64,000 bases of DNA, taken from positions 1,178,001 through 1,242,000 of the forward strand of contig NZ_CP123990.1 in assembly GCF_029919115.1 (NCBI RefSeq), in the 5' to 3' direction. How positions within the stretch are numbered: the first letter of the stretch is position 1; every line of letters begins with the position of its first letter. Of this stretch, positions 33,283 through 42,563 are shown in pieces. This stretch comes from Variovorax paradoxus (GTDB lineage Bacteria > Pseudomonadota > Gammaproteobacteria > Burkholderiales > Burkholderiaceae_C). Made by a program: the position numbers and the translations under genes. A model generated the notes under the pieces. The model did not search any database. It was not told the origin of the DNA and saw only the letters and a list, made by a program, of their open reading frames with translations.

Positions 33283-33891
33283 TCAGCCGCCAAAGAGCGC
33301 ATCGAACACGCGAATCGAGGCATACGCATCGTTGGCCGCATAGCGGATCTGAGCTTCGGTCAACTGCTTGTTGGCCCAGTTCGACGTGGTCGCCTTGCGC
33401 GACTTGACGAAGCGCCGGTTGAACACCAGCGCCACGGCCGTCTTCACGCCGACCGATTTGCGGTAGCCGCGCCGGCGAAACTCGCTGTCGATGTCGAACA
33501 CGGCTTTCGGTTCGATGTTCAGGCGGTTGCGGATCAGTGTGAGATCGCTCGAAAGCCCGAAGCCGACCTTCCTGAGTTCGGTCGAGGCGAGCAGCGCGGC
33601 GACGACCGGGTTGCATTCGGTGCGGTGCAGCTGGAAAAGCCACGCCTTCTCGCGCGTCGAAAACTGCACCACGTGCGGGCCGCCAGACACCTCGTTCTTG
33701 GCGAAAGTGGGTTTCGATTCGGTGTCGAAGCCTGCAACGCCCGCGGCCAGCAGCGCGGCGGCCGCGTGCTCGGCTTCTTGCAGCGTGGCGACGACGACGA
33801 TGTCCTGGAGGCCGAGGCCCTCGAAGGCTTCGAGAAGGGCGATCTGCTCGCGTTCGGGAAGGGGCGGCAACGCGATGGTGTCGCCGCTCAC
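33283..33891 (-). CDS. DEDDy-type 3'-5' exonuclease
   Basis: A 202-aa exonuclease of the DnaQ/RNase D superfamily. The four acidic residues of the DEDDy class are visible: D56 and E58 in FDTESKP, D116 in GLSSDLTLI, and D188 with Y184 in YAANDAYAS. There are no HRDC or polymerase domains. The substrate (DNA or RNA) is not evident. It starts on the stop of the TfoX-like gene (ATGA) and is the last gene of the minus-strand series. Confidence 0.92.
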   Translation of the reverse strand: MSGDTIALPPLPEREQIALLEAFEGLGLQDIVVVATLQEAEHAAAALLAAGVAGFDTESKPTFAKNEVSGGPHVVQFSTREKAWLFQLHRTECNPVVAALLASTELRKVGFGLSSDLTLIRNRLNIEPKAVFDIDSEFRRRGYRKSVGVKTAVALVFNRRFVKSRKATTSNWANKQLTEAQIRYAANDAYASIRVFDALFGG

Positions 33892-34307
33892 GAGGAGGCT
33901 GCTTTCTTTTTCTTCACTGGGGTTTTCTTTGCTGGTGTTTTCTTGGCGGCCGTCTTGCCGGCGGCGGTTTTTTTCTGCTTTGGCGGCTGGCCCGAACGCA
34001 AGGCCGCTTCGTAGGCGCGGCGGCCCCAGAGCGCGGCTTCGTGCCGGTCCTCGAAGAGATCGGCGGGTGCTTGCCGGTAAGACATCGGCATGGTCTTGCC
34101 GCCGCGCTCGTAGGTGAAAGGCGGCAGGTTCAGTTTGTCGAAGTGTTCGGCGCTGTCGGCATCGGACTTCAGGTAGAGCGTGTCCTTCAGGACGATCGCG
34201 ATCATGCGTCCCTCGTGAAAGATGCCGTGGCCGCCGAACATGCGGCGCGGCTCGATGCGGCCGAAGCGTTCGAAAATCTCATGCAGGCTCTCTACGAACT
34301 CACTCAT
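33888..34307 (-). CDS. TfoX N-terminal-domain protein with lysine-rich tail
   Basis: A 139-aa protein. Residues 1-105 are a TfoX N-terminal domain (FGRIEPRRMFGGHGIFHEGRMIAIV, LYLKSDADSAEHF, MSYRQAPADLFED). The C-terminal TfoX domain found in competence regulators is absent. Residues 107-139 are instead a low-complexity Lys/Ala/Pro/Thr tail (KKTPAKKTPVKKKK), similar to histone H1-like tails and probably nucleic-acid binding. It is co-translated with the exonuclease. A role in DNA handling is inference. Confidence 0.9.
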   Translation of the reverse strand: MSEFVESLHEIFERFGRIEPRRMFGGHGIFHEGRMIAIVLKDTLYLKSDADSAEHFDKLNLPPFTYERGGKTMPMSYRQAPADLFEDRHEAALWGRRAYEAALRSGQPPKQKKTAAGKTAAKKTPAKKTPVKKKKAASS

Positions 34308-34319
34308 TGCGCAAGCCGC

Positions 34320-34709
34320 TCACGACGTGATCTCGATGCGGTTGCCGTCCGGGTCGAGCACCACGCTTTCGTAGTAGCCGTCGCCGGTGCGGCGCGGTCC
34401 GTCGAGCAGCGGGTAGCCGTCGGCCTTCAGCCGCTGCGTCAGCTCGTCCACCGCCGCGTCGGACCCCACGCTGATGGCCAGGTGCGTCCAGCCCATGCGC
34501 TGCGCGCCGGGTTCGGCCGGCACGGGCGAGAGGGTGCTGGTGGTCATGGCCTCGATGCGGGCGCCGTCGCCCAGGCTCAGGAAGCACGATGCAAAACCCT
34601 TGGCCGGGTTGGCATAGCCGGCCCCGGCCGTGGCACCAAAGTAGTCGACATAGAAGCGCTTGCAGCGTTCGAGATCGGTGGTCCAGAGAGCGATGTGATC
34701 GATGCGCAT
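34320..34709 (-). CDS. VOC (glyoxalase-like) family protein
   Basis: A 129-aa vicinal-oxygen-chelate protein made of two beta-alpha-beta modules: RIDHIALWTTDLERCKRFYVDYFGA split across the first, and MGWTHLAISVGSDAAVDELTQRL then DPDGNRIEI in the second. Likely metal ligands are H5, E53, H75 and the Glu in RIEI. It could act on a reactive aldehyde or an epoxide but no specific function can be assigned. ATG 34709 starts at the usual family N-terminus. Confidence 0.9.
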   Translation of the reverse strand: MRIDHIALWTTDLERCKRFYVDYFGATAGAGYANPAKGFASCFLSLGDGARIEAMTTSTLSPVPAEPGAQRMGWTHLAISVGSDAAVDELTQRLKADGYPLLDGPRRTGDGYYESVVLDPDGNRIEITS

Positions 34710-34737
34710 GGAAAGACAAGACGAAGGGGAAGGGCAC

Positions 34738-35250
34738 TCAGCCGGTGTGTCGCGGCTGCCGTGGCGTGCCCTGCGGAAACCAATGGTACGCAACCCGCTC
34801 GCGTCCGCTGGCGGGGTGCCTGTCGACCGCGCCGCGCACCAGGCCGTAGCGCTCGTAGAAGCGCTGCGCCGCGGTGTTGTTGATGGCGACATGCAGCTTC
34901 CAGCCGTGCGGCATGCGCACGCTGGCTTCGTCGAGCAGCGCCTGCCCGAGGCCCTGGTTGCGCAGATGCGGTTCGACGAACAGCTGGGCCACGTATTCGC
35001 GCCGGGCGAGCATCACCATGAAGGCGAGCACCTGGCCTTCGCGCTCGGCCAGCACCACGTCGGCCGGCGGTACGAATTCTGTTTGCACGCGCCGCAGCCA
35101 GTGCGTGATCGGCTCGATCACGGTTGCCCTGCGGTTGGCCGCTATCCAGGCCCGGCGCCAGATGCCGGCCAGCATCAGGCTCTCTTCAGGGGCGCCGTCG
35201 CGAGAGCGCAATTGGAACGCGGGAATCTGTGCTGCAGACATGCGACTCAT
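34738..35250 (-). CDS. GNAT-family N-acetyltransferase
   Basis: A 170-aa GNAT acetyltransferase. The acetyl-CoA-binding motif A (VAQLFVEPHLRNQGLGQALLDEA, with Q/R-x-x-G-x-G/A as RNQGLG) and the C-terminal NTAAQRFYERYGLVR are clear. The acceptor substrate is unknown. Starts at 35250 (MSRMSAAQ) or 35241 (MSAAQ) are both possible; neither has a strong ribosome site. It lies between fghA and the VOC gene in the minus-strand series. Confidence 0.88.
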   Translation of the reverse strand: MSRMSAAQIPAFQLRSRDGAPEESLMLAGIWRRAWIAANRRATVIEPITHWLRRVQTEFVPPADVVLAEREGQVLAFMVMLARREYVAQLFVEPHLRNQGLGQALLDEASVRMPHGWKLHVAINNTAAQRFYERYGLVRGAVDRHPASGRERVAYHWFPQGTPRQPRHTG

Positions 35251-35290
35251 GATACGGCGCCCGTGTGCCGCGGTCGATACGAATGGCCGA

Positions 35291-36166
35291 TCAGCCACGC
35301 AAGGTTTGGGCGTGGTGGGCGAGGTGGTCCGCCATGAAGGTCTGGATGAAGTAGTAGCCGTGGTCGTAACCCTCGTGGCGGCGCAAGGTGAGCGGCTGGC
35401 CCGCGGCAAAGCAGGCGGCCTCGAAGGCTTCCGGGTACAACTGCTCGGCAAGGAATTTGTCGGCCAGGCCCTGGTCGATCAATATGCCTTGCGGATACGG
35501 CGCGGCGGTCTGCGATTTCATGAGCGCGCTGGCGTCGTGCGCAAGCCATTGGGCACGGTCGCCGCCGGGCTCTCCCAGGTAGCCGCTGAACGCCTTTTCG
35601 CCCCACGGGCATTGCGTGGGCGCGCAGATGGGCGCAAATGCCGAGAGCGACTTGAACCGTCCCGGGTGCCGCATTGCCAGCGTGAGCGCACCGTGGCCGC
35701 CCATCGAATGGCCGAAGATGCCAAGGCGCTGGTCGTCGACCGCGAAGTGCTTTGCCACGAAGGGCAGCAGCTCATGCACGATCCAGCTTTCCATGCGCCA
35801 GTGGGCGGACCACGGGGCCTCGGTCGCGTCGAGGTAGAAGCCCGCGCCAATGCCGAAGTCCCAGTTGGCCGTGGCGCCGGGCAGGCCTTCCACGGTGCTT
35901 CCGCGCGGGCTGGTGTCGGGAGCGATCAGCGCCAGGCCCAGGCTGGCCGCCATGCGCTGCGCGCCCGCCTTCACAGCAAAGGTTTCTTCGTTGCAGGTGA
36001 GCCCTGCAAGGTAAAGCAGGGCCGGCACGCGCTCGTGGGCGGCTTGCGGCGGCAGGTAGACCGAGAAGCGCATCGGCAAGCCGATTTCGTGCGAGGCATG
36101 CTCGTGAAAGCTTTGCACGCCGCCGAAGACATGGTGCTCGGAAAGGGTCTTGAAGATGTCGGTCAT
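35291..36166 (-). CDS. fghA: S-formylglutathione hydrolase
   Basis: A 291-aa esterase-D type hydrolase that releases formate and glutathione from S-formylglutathione, the second step of glutathione-dependent formaldehyde oxidation. The nucleophile is S154 in GIFGHSMGGHGA. LLYLAGLTCNEETF, DTSPRG and the catalytic His in GYDHGYYFIQTF are characteristic. It is translationally coupled to an alpha/beta hydrolase (ATGA) and lies in the same series as the formaldehyde dehydrogenase and the Rieske oxygenase genes upstream. Confidence 0.96.
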   Translation of the reverse strand: MTDIFKTLSEHHVFGGVQSFHEHASHEIGLPMRFSVYLPPQAAHERVPALLYLAGLTCNEETFAVKAGAQRMAASLGLALIAPDTSPRGSTVEGLPGATANWDFGIGAGFYLDATEAPWSAHWRMESWIVHELLPFVAKHFAVDDQRLGIFGHSMGGHGALTLAMRHPGRFKSLSAFAPICAPTQCPWGEKAFSGYLGEPGGDRAQWLAHDASALMKSQTAAPYPQGILIDQGLADKFLAEQLYPEAFEAACFAAGQPLTLRRHEGYDHGYYFIQTFMADHLAHHAQTLRG

Positions 36167-37089
36167 CGGGAGTTGTTGTTGGGCTGCAGTGCGGGCACCA
36201 GTTCGAGTACGGCGTCTGCAAAGATGCGAGACGCCTCTTGCGGCATGTTGTGGCCCACGCCGGGCACCAGCCGGTGCGAGCGTGGTCCGCTGAACCGGTG
36301 CGCGTGGGCAGAGGCTTCGGCGGGCGGACGCACGCCATCGTCCAGGCCGTCGAAGGTGATGGTGGGCACCGATATCGCAGGCTGCGCGGCCAGGCGGCGT
36401 TCGATGTCGGCGTAGGCCGGGTCGCCCGCCACCAGTCCGAAGCGGTGGCGGTATGAATGAATCACCACCTCGACGAAGTCGGGGTTGTCGAAGGCTGCGG
36501 CGCTGCGCTCGAAGGTCGCGTCGTCGAACTTCCACGTGGGCGACCACAGTTGCCACAGCAGGCGGGTGAGCGCCTTGCGGTCCTTCGCCAGCCCGGCCCG
36601 GCCGCGCTCGCTGTGAAAGTAGTACTGGTACCAGAGGCTGTGTTCGTTCGCGGGCGTGTCGGGCTCCATCGCTCTGGCGATGTCCTGGATGTTGTAGCTG
36701 TTGAACGAAACGAGGCCTGCGCAGCGCTCGGGCCAGAGCGCCGCCACCACGCACGCCGCGCGGCCGCCCCAGTCGTAGCCGGCGAGCACCGCGCGCTGGA
36801 TGCCGAGTGCGTCGAGCAGCGCGAGCAGGTCGGCCCCGAGCGCGGCCTGCTCGCCGGAGCGCGGCGTGGCATCGCTCAGGAAGCGCGTGCCACCGTAGCC
36901 TCGCAGGTAGGGCACGATGACGCGGCAACCCTTGTCGGCGAGCATCGGCGCCACTTCGGCGTAAGTGTGAATGTCGTACGGAAAGCCGTGCATCAGCAGC
37001 ACGGGTGGGCCGTCGGCGGGCCCGGCTTCGTAATAGGCGATTTCGAGAACGCCCGCCTCGATCTTGCGCAAGGGCTCCATGCGGTTCAT
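36163..37089 (-). CDS. Alpha/beta hydrolase, epoxide/haloalkane hydrolase-like
   Basis: A 308-aa alpha/beta hydrolase whose nucleophile is aspartate, in AGYDWGGRAA, as in epoxide hydrolases and haloalkane dehalogenases. The oxyanion motif LLMHGFPYDIHTY and the catalytic His in GVGHNMPQEA are present. It sits between adhC/frmA and fghA, separated by 22 bases from the first and overlapping the second by 4. This placement suggests a link with formaldehyde metabolism or with the oxygenase product, but no substrate can be named. Confidence 0.9.
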   Translation of the reverse strand: MNRMEPLRKIEAGVLEIAYYEAGPADGPPVLLMHGFPYDIHTYAEVAPMLADKGCRVIVPYLRGYGGTRFLSDATPRSGEQAALGADLLALLDALGIQRAVLAGYDWGGRAACVVAALWPERCAGLVSFNSYNIQDIARAMEPDTPANEHSLWYQYYFHSERGRAGLAKDRKALTRLLWQLWSPTWKFDDATFERSAAAFDNPDFVEVVIHSYRHRFGLVAGDPAYADIERRLAAQPAISVPTITFDGLDDGVRPPAEASAHAHRFSGPRSHRLVPGVGHNMPQEASRIFADAVLELVPALQPNNNSR

Positions 37090-37111
37090 GGCTGGCGTTC
37101 TCCTCCAGAGG

Positions 37112-38218
<1,107 letters not shown>

Positions 38219-38269
38219 GGGACTTCAGGGCAAAAAGGAGAAGAGGGACAAGGATACCCAGACCGGCGC

Positions 38270-38908
38270 TCAGGCCGGGCCGGCAGCAAAGATACCCGAC
38301 ATTCCGATGAAGCCGGGCAGATGGCGAAAGTCCCACACCCAGCTTCGCAGCGCAGGGTATTCGTCCAAAGGGATGCCGCCTTCGCCGGCCAGCGCCACAT
38401 AAGGAAAGCAGGCCAGGTCGGCCACGGTGGCGTGTTGCCCGACCAGCCATTGCAGGCCTTCGCAGGCGCGCTCGGCCAGGTGGTCGTCCAGCAAACGAAA
38501 GGCCGCATGAGCGCCGCGCCGGCAGGCTTCGATGTCGAGATTTTCGTAGCCGAACGCGTCGTGCAGCCGGGCCGCCGATGCGGTGCGGGTAATTTCATCG
38601 GCGGTGGCGAACCACATCGCGATCTGGCCCTGCAGCTGTGGGTCGTCCGGGTACCAGCGGCGCCGTGCGTCGTACTTGCTCGCAAGATAGACAAGGATGG
38701 CTTGCGCATCGCGCAGCACTAAGCCGTTGTCGTCGATCACCGGAATCTGCCCCAGCGGATTGACGTGCGCGAGAAACGCGGCCGACTTGTGCTCGCGGCC
38801 GGGGTGAAAGTCGACCGGCACGCTCTGGTAGCCGAGGCCCAGCCAGGCCAGCATTTGCCGCACCTTGAAGCAGTTGCCGGAAAGGGCGTAGTCGTAGAGC
38901 TTGATCAT
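38270..38908 (-). CDS. GST-like protein associated with a split Rieske oxygenase
   Basis: A 212-aa protein with the GST fold: N-terminal IKLYDYALSGNCFKVRQML, NPLGQIPVIDDNGLVLRDAQAILVYL split over the cis-Pro loop, and a helical C-terminal domain with ATVADLACFPYV. Its ATG overlaps the stop of the Rieske-less oxygenase gene (ATGA), implying a fixed ratio. In caffeine-degrading Pseudomonas, the GST-like NdmE is a structural partner of the Rieske-less oxygenase NdmC, and this gene may play the same role. A catalytic GST role is the alternative. Confidence 0.92.
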   Translation of the reverse strand: MIKLYDYALSGNCFKVRQMLAWLGLGYQSVPVDFHPGREHKSAAFLAHVNPLGQIPVIDDNGLVLRDAQAILVYLASKYDARRRWYPDDPQLQGQIAMWFATADEITRTASAARLHDAFGYENLDIEACRRGAHAAFRLLDDHLAERACEGLQWLVGQHATVADLACFPYVALAGEGGIPLDEYPALRSWVWDFRHLPGFIGMSGIFAAGPA

Positions 38909-39768
38909 GCGGCTTGCCTCACGCCAAAGCGCATGCCGCGCTCGCGCAGCCAGCGCCGGTAGGTGACGGAGGTCGTGTCGCCGCGCGTCGGCGTCTCGGC
39001 GCGGCCTTCGAGCGGCATGCGCTTGAAGGCGTGGTTCTCGAGAATCGGCTTGTCCTGCCCGAAGATCGTCTGCTGGAATGCGATGAGCTCGGCGTCTGTC
39101 GAGGTGTCGTCGTAGCAGGCGAGCAGCGTGTGGGCGATCACGTGCTCGTCATCGAGCGGCTGCAGGAACAGCGCAATGGCATCGAGCTCACCGGCGCGGT
39201 GGCTCGACTTGTAGAGCATGGCCGTGAGCGGCTGCATGACGCGGTATTTGTACGTTACCTCGGCGCCGCTGTCGTGGGCGGCCGAGGCGCGGGGCTGCCA
39301 GAAGCGGCAGTCGGTGGCCCAGATTTCCTGGGTGGCCGGGTCGACTTGCACCTGGTACTTTGCCACCTCGGTGTGCGGCACCTTGCCCAGGAAGCCGGCG
39401 TGCACGAAGGGGAAGTGCGCCATGTCCAGAAAGTTCTCGATCACGCGCAAGCCCGATACGGCCACGCCGATGCTGCCGCAGTCGACCATGCGGCGCCCGG
39501 GTTCGCCATATTCGGGAAAGTCGAACAGGGGCCGCGCCGGCTTGCCGCTTGGGCAGACCCAGAGGTAGCCGTAGCGTGACTGGATGGCCAGCGTTTGCGT
39601 GCCGAGCCGGCACTGCGGTGCACCGGCCGCGTCGCTCCACACGTGCAGTGTTTCGCCGAGCAGGCGAGTCGTGCGGGGCTGCGCATCGGAGCTGCCGGCG
39701 AGCGTCGTCGAAGGGCCGACGACCAGCCAGTCGTCGAGCATGTTGGGATCGTCTGTGATGAAGGGCAT
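38905..39768 (-). CDS. Rieske-type oxygenase catalytic subunit lacking the Rieske cluster
   Basis: A 287-aa protein with the mononuclear non-heme iron domain of ring-hydroxylating/demethylating oxygenases. Iron ligands fit D115-x2-H118-x4-H123 in ENFLDMAHFPFVHAGFLG. The N-terminal 80 residues resemble the Rieske scaffold (MLDDWLVVGPSTTLA, then SRYGYLWVCPSG), but the whole cluster-binding part with CxH and CxxH is missing. The protein jumps from PQCRLGTQT straight to the closing strand. The cluster is supplied, presumably, by the neighbouring Rieske protein. This matches the organisation of NdmC. Substrate unknown. Confidence 0.93.
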   Translation of the reverse strand: MPFITDDPNMLDDWLVVGPSTTLAGSSDAQPRTTRLLGETLHVWSDAAGAPQCRLGTQTLAIQSRYGYLWVCPSGKPARPLFDFPEYGEPGRRMVDCGSIGVAVSGLRVIENFLDMAHFPFVHAGFLGKVPHTEVAKYQVQVDPATQEIWATDCRFWQPRASAAHDSGAEVTYKYRVMQPLTAMLYKSSHRAGELDAIALFLQPLDDEHVIAHTLLACYDDTSTDAELIAFQQTIFGQDKPILENHAFKRMPLEGRAETPTRGDTTSVTYRRWLRERGMRFGVRQAA

Positions 39769-39776
39769 GGTTCTCT

Positions 39777-40475
39777 TCAGGCTGCCGATTGCGGTCGTCG
39801 ACTTTCTTCTTCTTCGATTTCGCTGCGGAGACCGCGTGCGGTGATGTGCAGCGTCTTCATTGCGGCGGTGCCGGGCGCGGCATCTGTCCAGAGGTGAATG
39901 AAGGCCAGCCGTGGTTGTGCATCGAGCACCAGTGCCACTGTGCCGTAGTGGCCGAGCGGCCCGTGCCACGCCGCCGTCGTTGCGGTGTCGCTCGCAAAGC
40001 CGCGCCGGGCGAGTGCATCGCGCACGCTTGCCGCATCGGCGCGCACGGCGAGCGTACGGCAGAACGACCAGCCGGCGGGCACGACGTCGTCTTGCGGCGG
40101 GGCTTGCGCGGCCTCGCCAGCGAGGTTCACCCACAGCATGCCCGCTGCATCCACGGCGCTGAACACCTTCGCGCACAGGTTGCTTGGCGGCGGCATGCCG
40201 GGATGTGCGGGAATGCTCATGCACTGCCCGCTGCCGGCGGCGTACTGCCAGCCGTGGTACGCGCAGGAGAGGCGGTTTTCCGCCACCTGCCCGAGCGTGA
40301 AGCGCACGCTGCGGTGGGGGCAGCGGTTCTCCCATGCCTGCGGTGCGCCATCGGCCGAACGCCAGAGTGCAAGCTCCTGTCCCCGGGCAAAGCCTGCAAC
40401 GATGTTGGCGCCGGGGCGCACATCGGCCGAACGGGCCACCGGATGCCAGGCTGAAATGCTGTCTGCGCTCATCAT
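39777..40475 (-). CDS. Rieske [2Fe-2S] protein partner of the split oxygenase
   Basis: A 232-aa protein. Residues 8-118 are a complete Rieske domain with ligands C52, H54, C71 and H74 (NRCPHRSVRF and SCAYHGWQY; CxH-x16-CxxH). The remaining 115 residues have no iron site or reductase domain and no motif I recognise. The gene ends 8 bases before the Rieske-less oxygenase, so the two probably form one functional oxygenase. Unlike NdmD there is no fused reductase, and the electron donor is unknown. Start at 40475 or 40472 (MM); AAGG lies 11 bases upstream. First gene of the series, divergent from aroQ. Confidence 0.92.
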   Translation of the reverse strand: MMSADSISAWHPVARSADVRPGANIVAGFARGQELALWRSADGAPQAWENRCPHRSVRFTLGQVAENRLSCAYHGWQYAAGSGQCMSIPAHPGMPPPSNLCAKVFSAVDAAGMLWVNLAGEAAQAPPQDDVVPAGWSFCRTLAVRADAASVRDALARRGFASDTATTAAWHGPLGHYGTVALVLDAQPRLAFIHLWTDAAPGTAAMKTLHITARGLRSEIEEEESRRPQSAA

Positions 40476-40550
40476 GATGCGCGCTACCTTAGCGCAAGTC
40501 CCAGGCAAGACGCACACTCATAATGGAGGCATCGCCAGACGCCACTCACC

Positions 40551-40991
40551 ATGAAAAAAATACTCGTCCTCAACGGCCCCAACCTCAACCTGCTTGGCAC
40601 GCGCGAGCCCGAGCAATACGGACGCGACACGCTGGCCGACGTCGAACGCCTGTGCAAGGACGCCGGCGCCGCGCACGGTGTGGAAATCGAGTGCCGCCAG
40701 TCCAACCACGAAGGCGTGCTGATCGACTGGATCCATGAGGCCGGCCGCGAGGTGGCCGCGGGCAACATGCTGGGCGTGGTGATGAACCCCGGCGCTTACA
40801 CGCACACATCGATTGCGCTGCACGACGCCATCAAGGGCGCAAGCGTGCCGCTGATCGAACTGCACATCTCGAACGTGCATGCGCGCGAGGAGTTTCGCCA
40901 CCGCTCGTACATTTCGCCGGCGGCGCGCGGCATCATCGTCGGCCTGGGCGTGAAAGGCTACGCGCTGGCCATCGCGGCGCTGGCGCCCTGA
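40551..40991 (+). CDS. aroQ: Type II 3-dehydroquinate dehydratase
   Basis: A 146-aa shikimate-pathway enzyme that dehydrates 3-dehydroquinate. It has the N-terminal [16 protein letters not shown], catalytic Y23 in [13 protein letters not shown] and the catalytic H105 in [17 protein letters not shown]. Length is the dodecameric type II norm. It is divergent from the Rieske gene and separated from it by 75 bases containing the hairpin GCGCTA-AGG-TAGCGC at about 40482-40496. Confidence 0.97.
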   Translation: MKKILVLNGPNLNLLGTREPEQYGRDTLADVERLCKDAGAAHGVEIECRQSNHEGVLIDWIHEAGREVAAGNMLGVVMNPGAYTHTSIALHDAIKGASVPLIELHISNVHAREEFRHRSYISPAARGIIVGLGVKGYALAIAALAP

Positions 40992-41009
40992 ACCCTGCGG
41001 AGAGGTCGA

Positions 41010-42563
41010 TCAGTCGGTCTGCCTGGGGGCCGAGGCCTTCCAGCTGCGGCTGATGTGGCCCTGGGAGTCGACGCTCTCCAGGTGAACGTCGAAGCCCCAC
41101 AGCCGGGCGACGTGCTTCAGCACTTCTTCGGCATCGTCGTGCAGCGGCAGGTTGTTGCGCTGCGTGTGGCGCAGCGTCAGGGCGCGGTCGCCGCGCATGT
41201 TGACGTTCCACACCTGGATGTCGGGCTCCCTGCTGCTGATGTCGTACTGGCGTGACAGCGATTCGCGCAGCGCGTGATAGCCGCTGTCGTCGTGAATGGC
41301 GGACACCTCGAGCTCTGGCTCGTTCTGGTGGTCGCGGATCGCGAACAGCCTGAAATCACGCATCGTCTTCGGGCTCAGGAACTGGCCGATGAAGCTCTCG
41401 TCCTTGAAGTTGCGCATTGCATAGTCGAGCGTCTTGACCCAGTCGGTGCCCGCAAAGTCGGGAAACCAGCGCCTGTCTTCCTCGTTCGGCTTTTCGCAGA
41501 TGCGCCGCAGCTCGGTGAACATGGCAAAACCCAGCGCATAGGGGTTGATGCCGCTGTAGGCGCGGTGCCCCACCGGTGGCTGAAAGATCACGCCCGTGTG
41601 CGAACTCAGCCACTCCATCATGAAGCCGTCGGCAAGCTGCCCGCGGTCGTACATGGTGTTGAGCAGGGTGTAGTGCCAGAAGGTGGCCCAGCCTTCGTTC
41701 ATGACCTGTGTCTGGCGCTGCGGATAGAAATACTGCGCGATCTTGCGCACGATGCGCACCACCTCGCGCTGCCAAGGCTCGAGCAGCGCGGCGTTCTTTT
41801 CTATGAAGTAGAGCAGGTTTTCCTGCGGCTCCGAAGGAAAGCGGCGGGATGAGTCGGATTCGGTGGTGTGTTCGCTCTTGCGCGGCAGGGTGCGCCACAG
41901 ATCGTTCACCTGCTGCTGCATGTAGCGCTCGCGTTCTGCGCGCTGCGTGCCCTCTTGCGCCAGCGACCGCTTCTGCGGGCGGCGATAGCGGTCGACGCCG
42001 TAGTTCATCAGCGCATGGCAGGAGTCGAGCAGTTGCTCCACCGCATCGAGGCCATGGCGCTCTTCGCACTCGGCGATGTAGTGCCGCGCGTACACGAGGT
42101 AGTCGATGATGGACGAGGCATCGGTCCACATCCGGAACAGGTAGTTGCCCTTGAAGAAGCTGTTGTGGCCGTAGGCCGCGTGCGCAATCACCAGGGCCTG
42201 CATGGCCATGGTGTTTTCTTCCATCAGGTAGGCAATGCAGGGATCGGAGTTGATGACGATCTCGTAGGCCAGCCCCATGTGCCCGCGGCGGTAGTTCTTT
42301 TCGGTGGCGATGAACTGCTTGCCGTACGACCAGTGGCGGTAGATCATGGGCATGCCCACGCTGGCGTAGGCATCCATCATCTGCTCGGCGGTGATCACCT
42401 CGAGCTGGTTGGGGTACACGTCCAGTCCGAAGCCCTTCGCCGTCTTCGCTATCTCCGTGTGGTAGGTCTCGATGAGATCGAAGGTCCAGTCCGACGGACT
42501 GGGCAGGCGCTCCAGGCGACCGGTGGGGTTCATGCGCTCGAGGGGAGGGTGGTCGGAAGTCAT
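41010..42563 (-). CDS. SpoVR family protein (YcgB-like)
   Basis: A 517-aa protein of the SpoVR family, named for a Bacillus spore cortex gene but widespread in non-sporulating proteobacteria, where it is part of a stress-related operon. Landmarks are YPNQLEVITAEQMMDAY, HWSYGKQF, YEIVINSDPCIAYLMEENTM, YGHNSFFKGNYLF and VMNEGWATFWHYTLL, the last with a possible metal-binding NEGWATFWH. Starts at ATG 42563, inside the yhbH stop (ATGA). Third gene of prkA-yhbH-spoVR. Its molecular function is unknown. Confidence 0.96.
   Translation of the reverse strand: MTSDHPPLERMNPTGRLERLPSPSDWTFDLIETYHTEIAKTAKGFGLDVYPNQLEVITAEQMMDAYASVGMPMIYRHWSYGKQFIATEKNYRRGHMGLAYEIVINSDPCIAYLMEENTMAMQALVIAHAAYGHNSFFKGNYLFRMWTDASSIIDYLVYARHYIAECEERHGLDAVEQLLDSCHALMNYGVDRYRRPQKRSLAQEGTQRAERERYMQQQVNDLWRTLPRKSEHTTESDSSRRFPSEPQENLLYFIEKNAALLEPWQREVVRIVRKIAQYFYPQRQTQVMNEGWATFWHYTLLNTMYDRGQLADGFMMEWLSSHTGVIFQPPVGHRAYSGINPYALGFAMFTELRRICEKPNEEDRRWFPDFAGTDWVKTLDYAMRNFKDESFIGQFLSPKTMRDFRLFAIRDHQNEPELEVSAIHDDSGYHALRESLSRQYDISSREPDIQVWNVNMRGDRALTLRHTQRNNLPLHDDAEEVLKHVARLWGFDVHLESVDSQGHISRSWKASAPRQTD

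Noticed and set aside
32173..34014. Plus-strand open frame of 613 codons opposite gnd and the exonuclease gene
   Set aside because: Antisense shadow. The minus strand carries unambiguous 6-phosphogluconate dehydrogenase and nuclease motifs.
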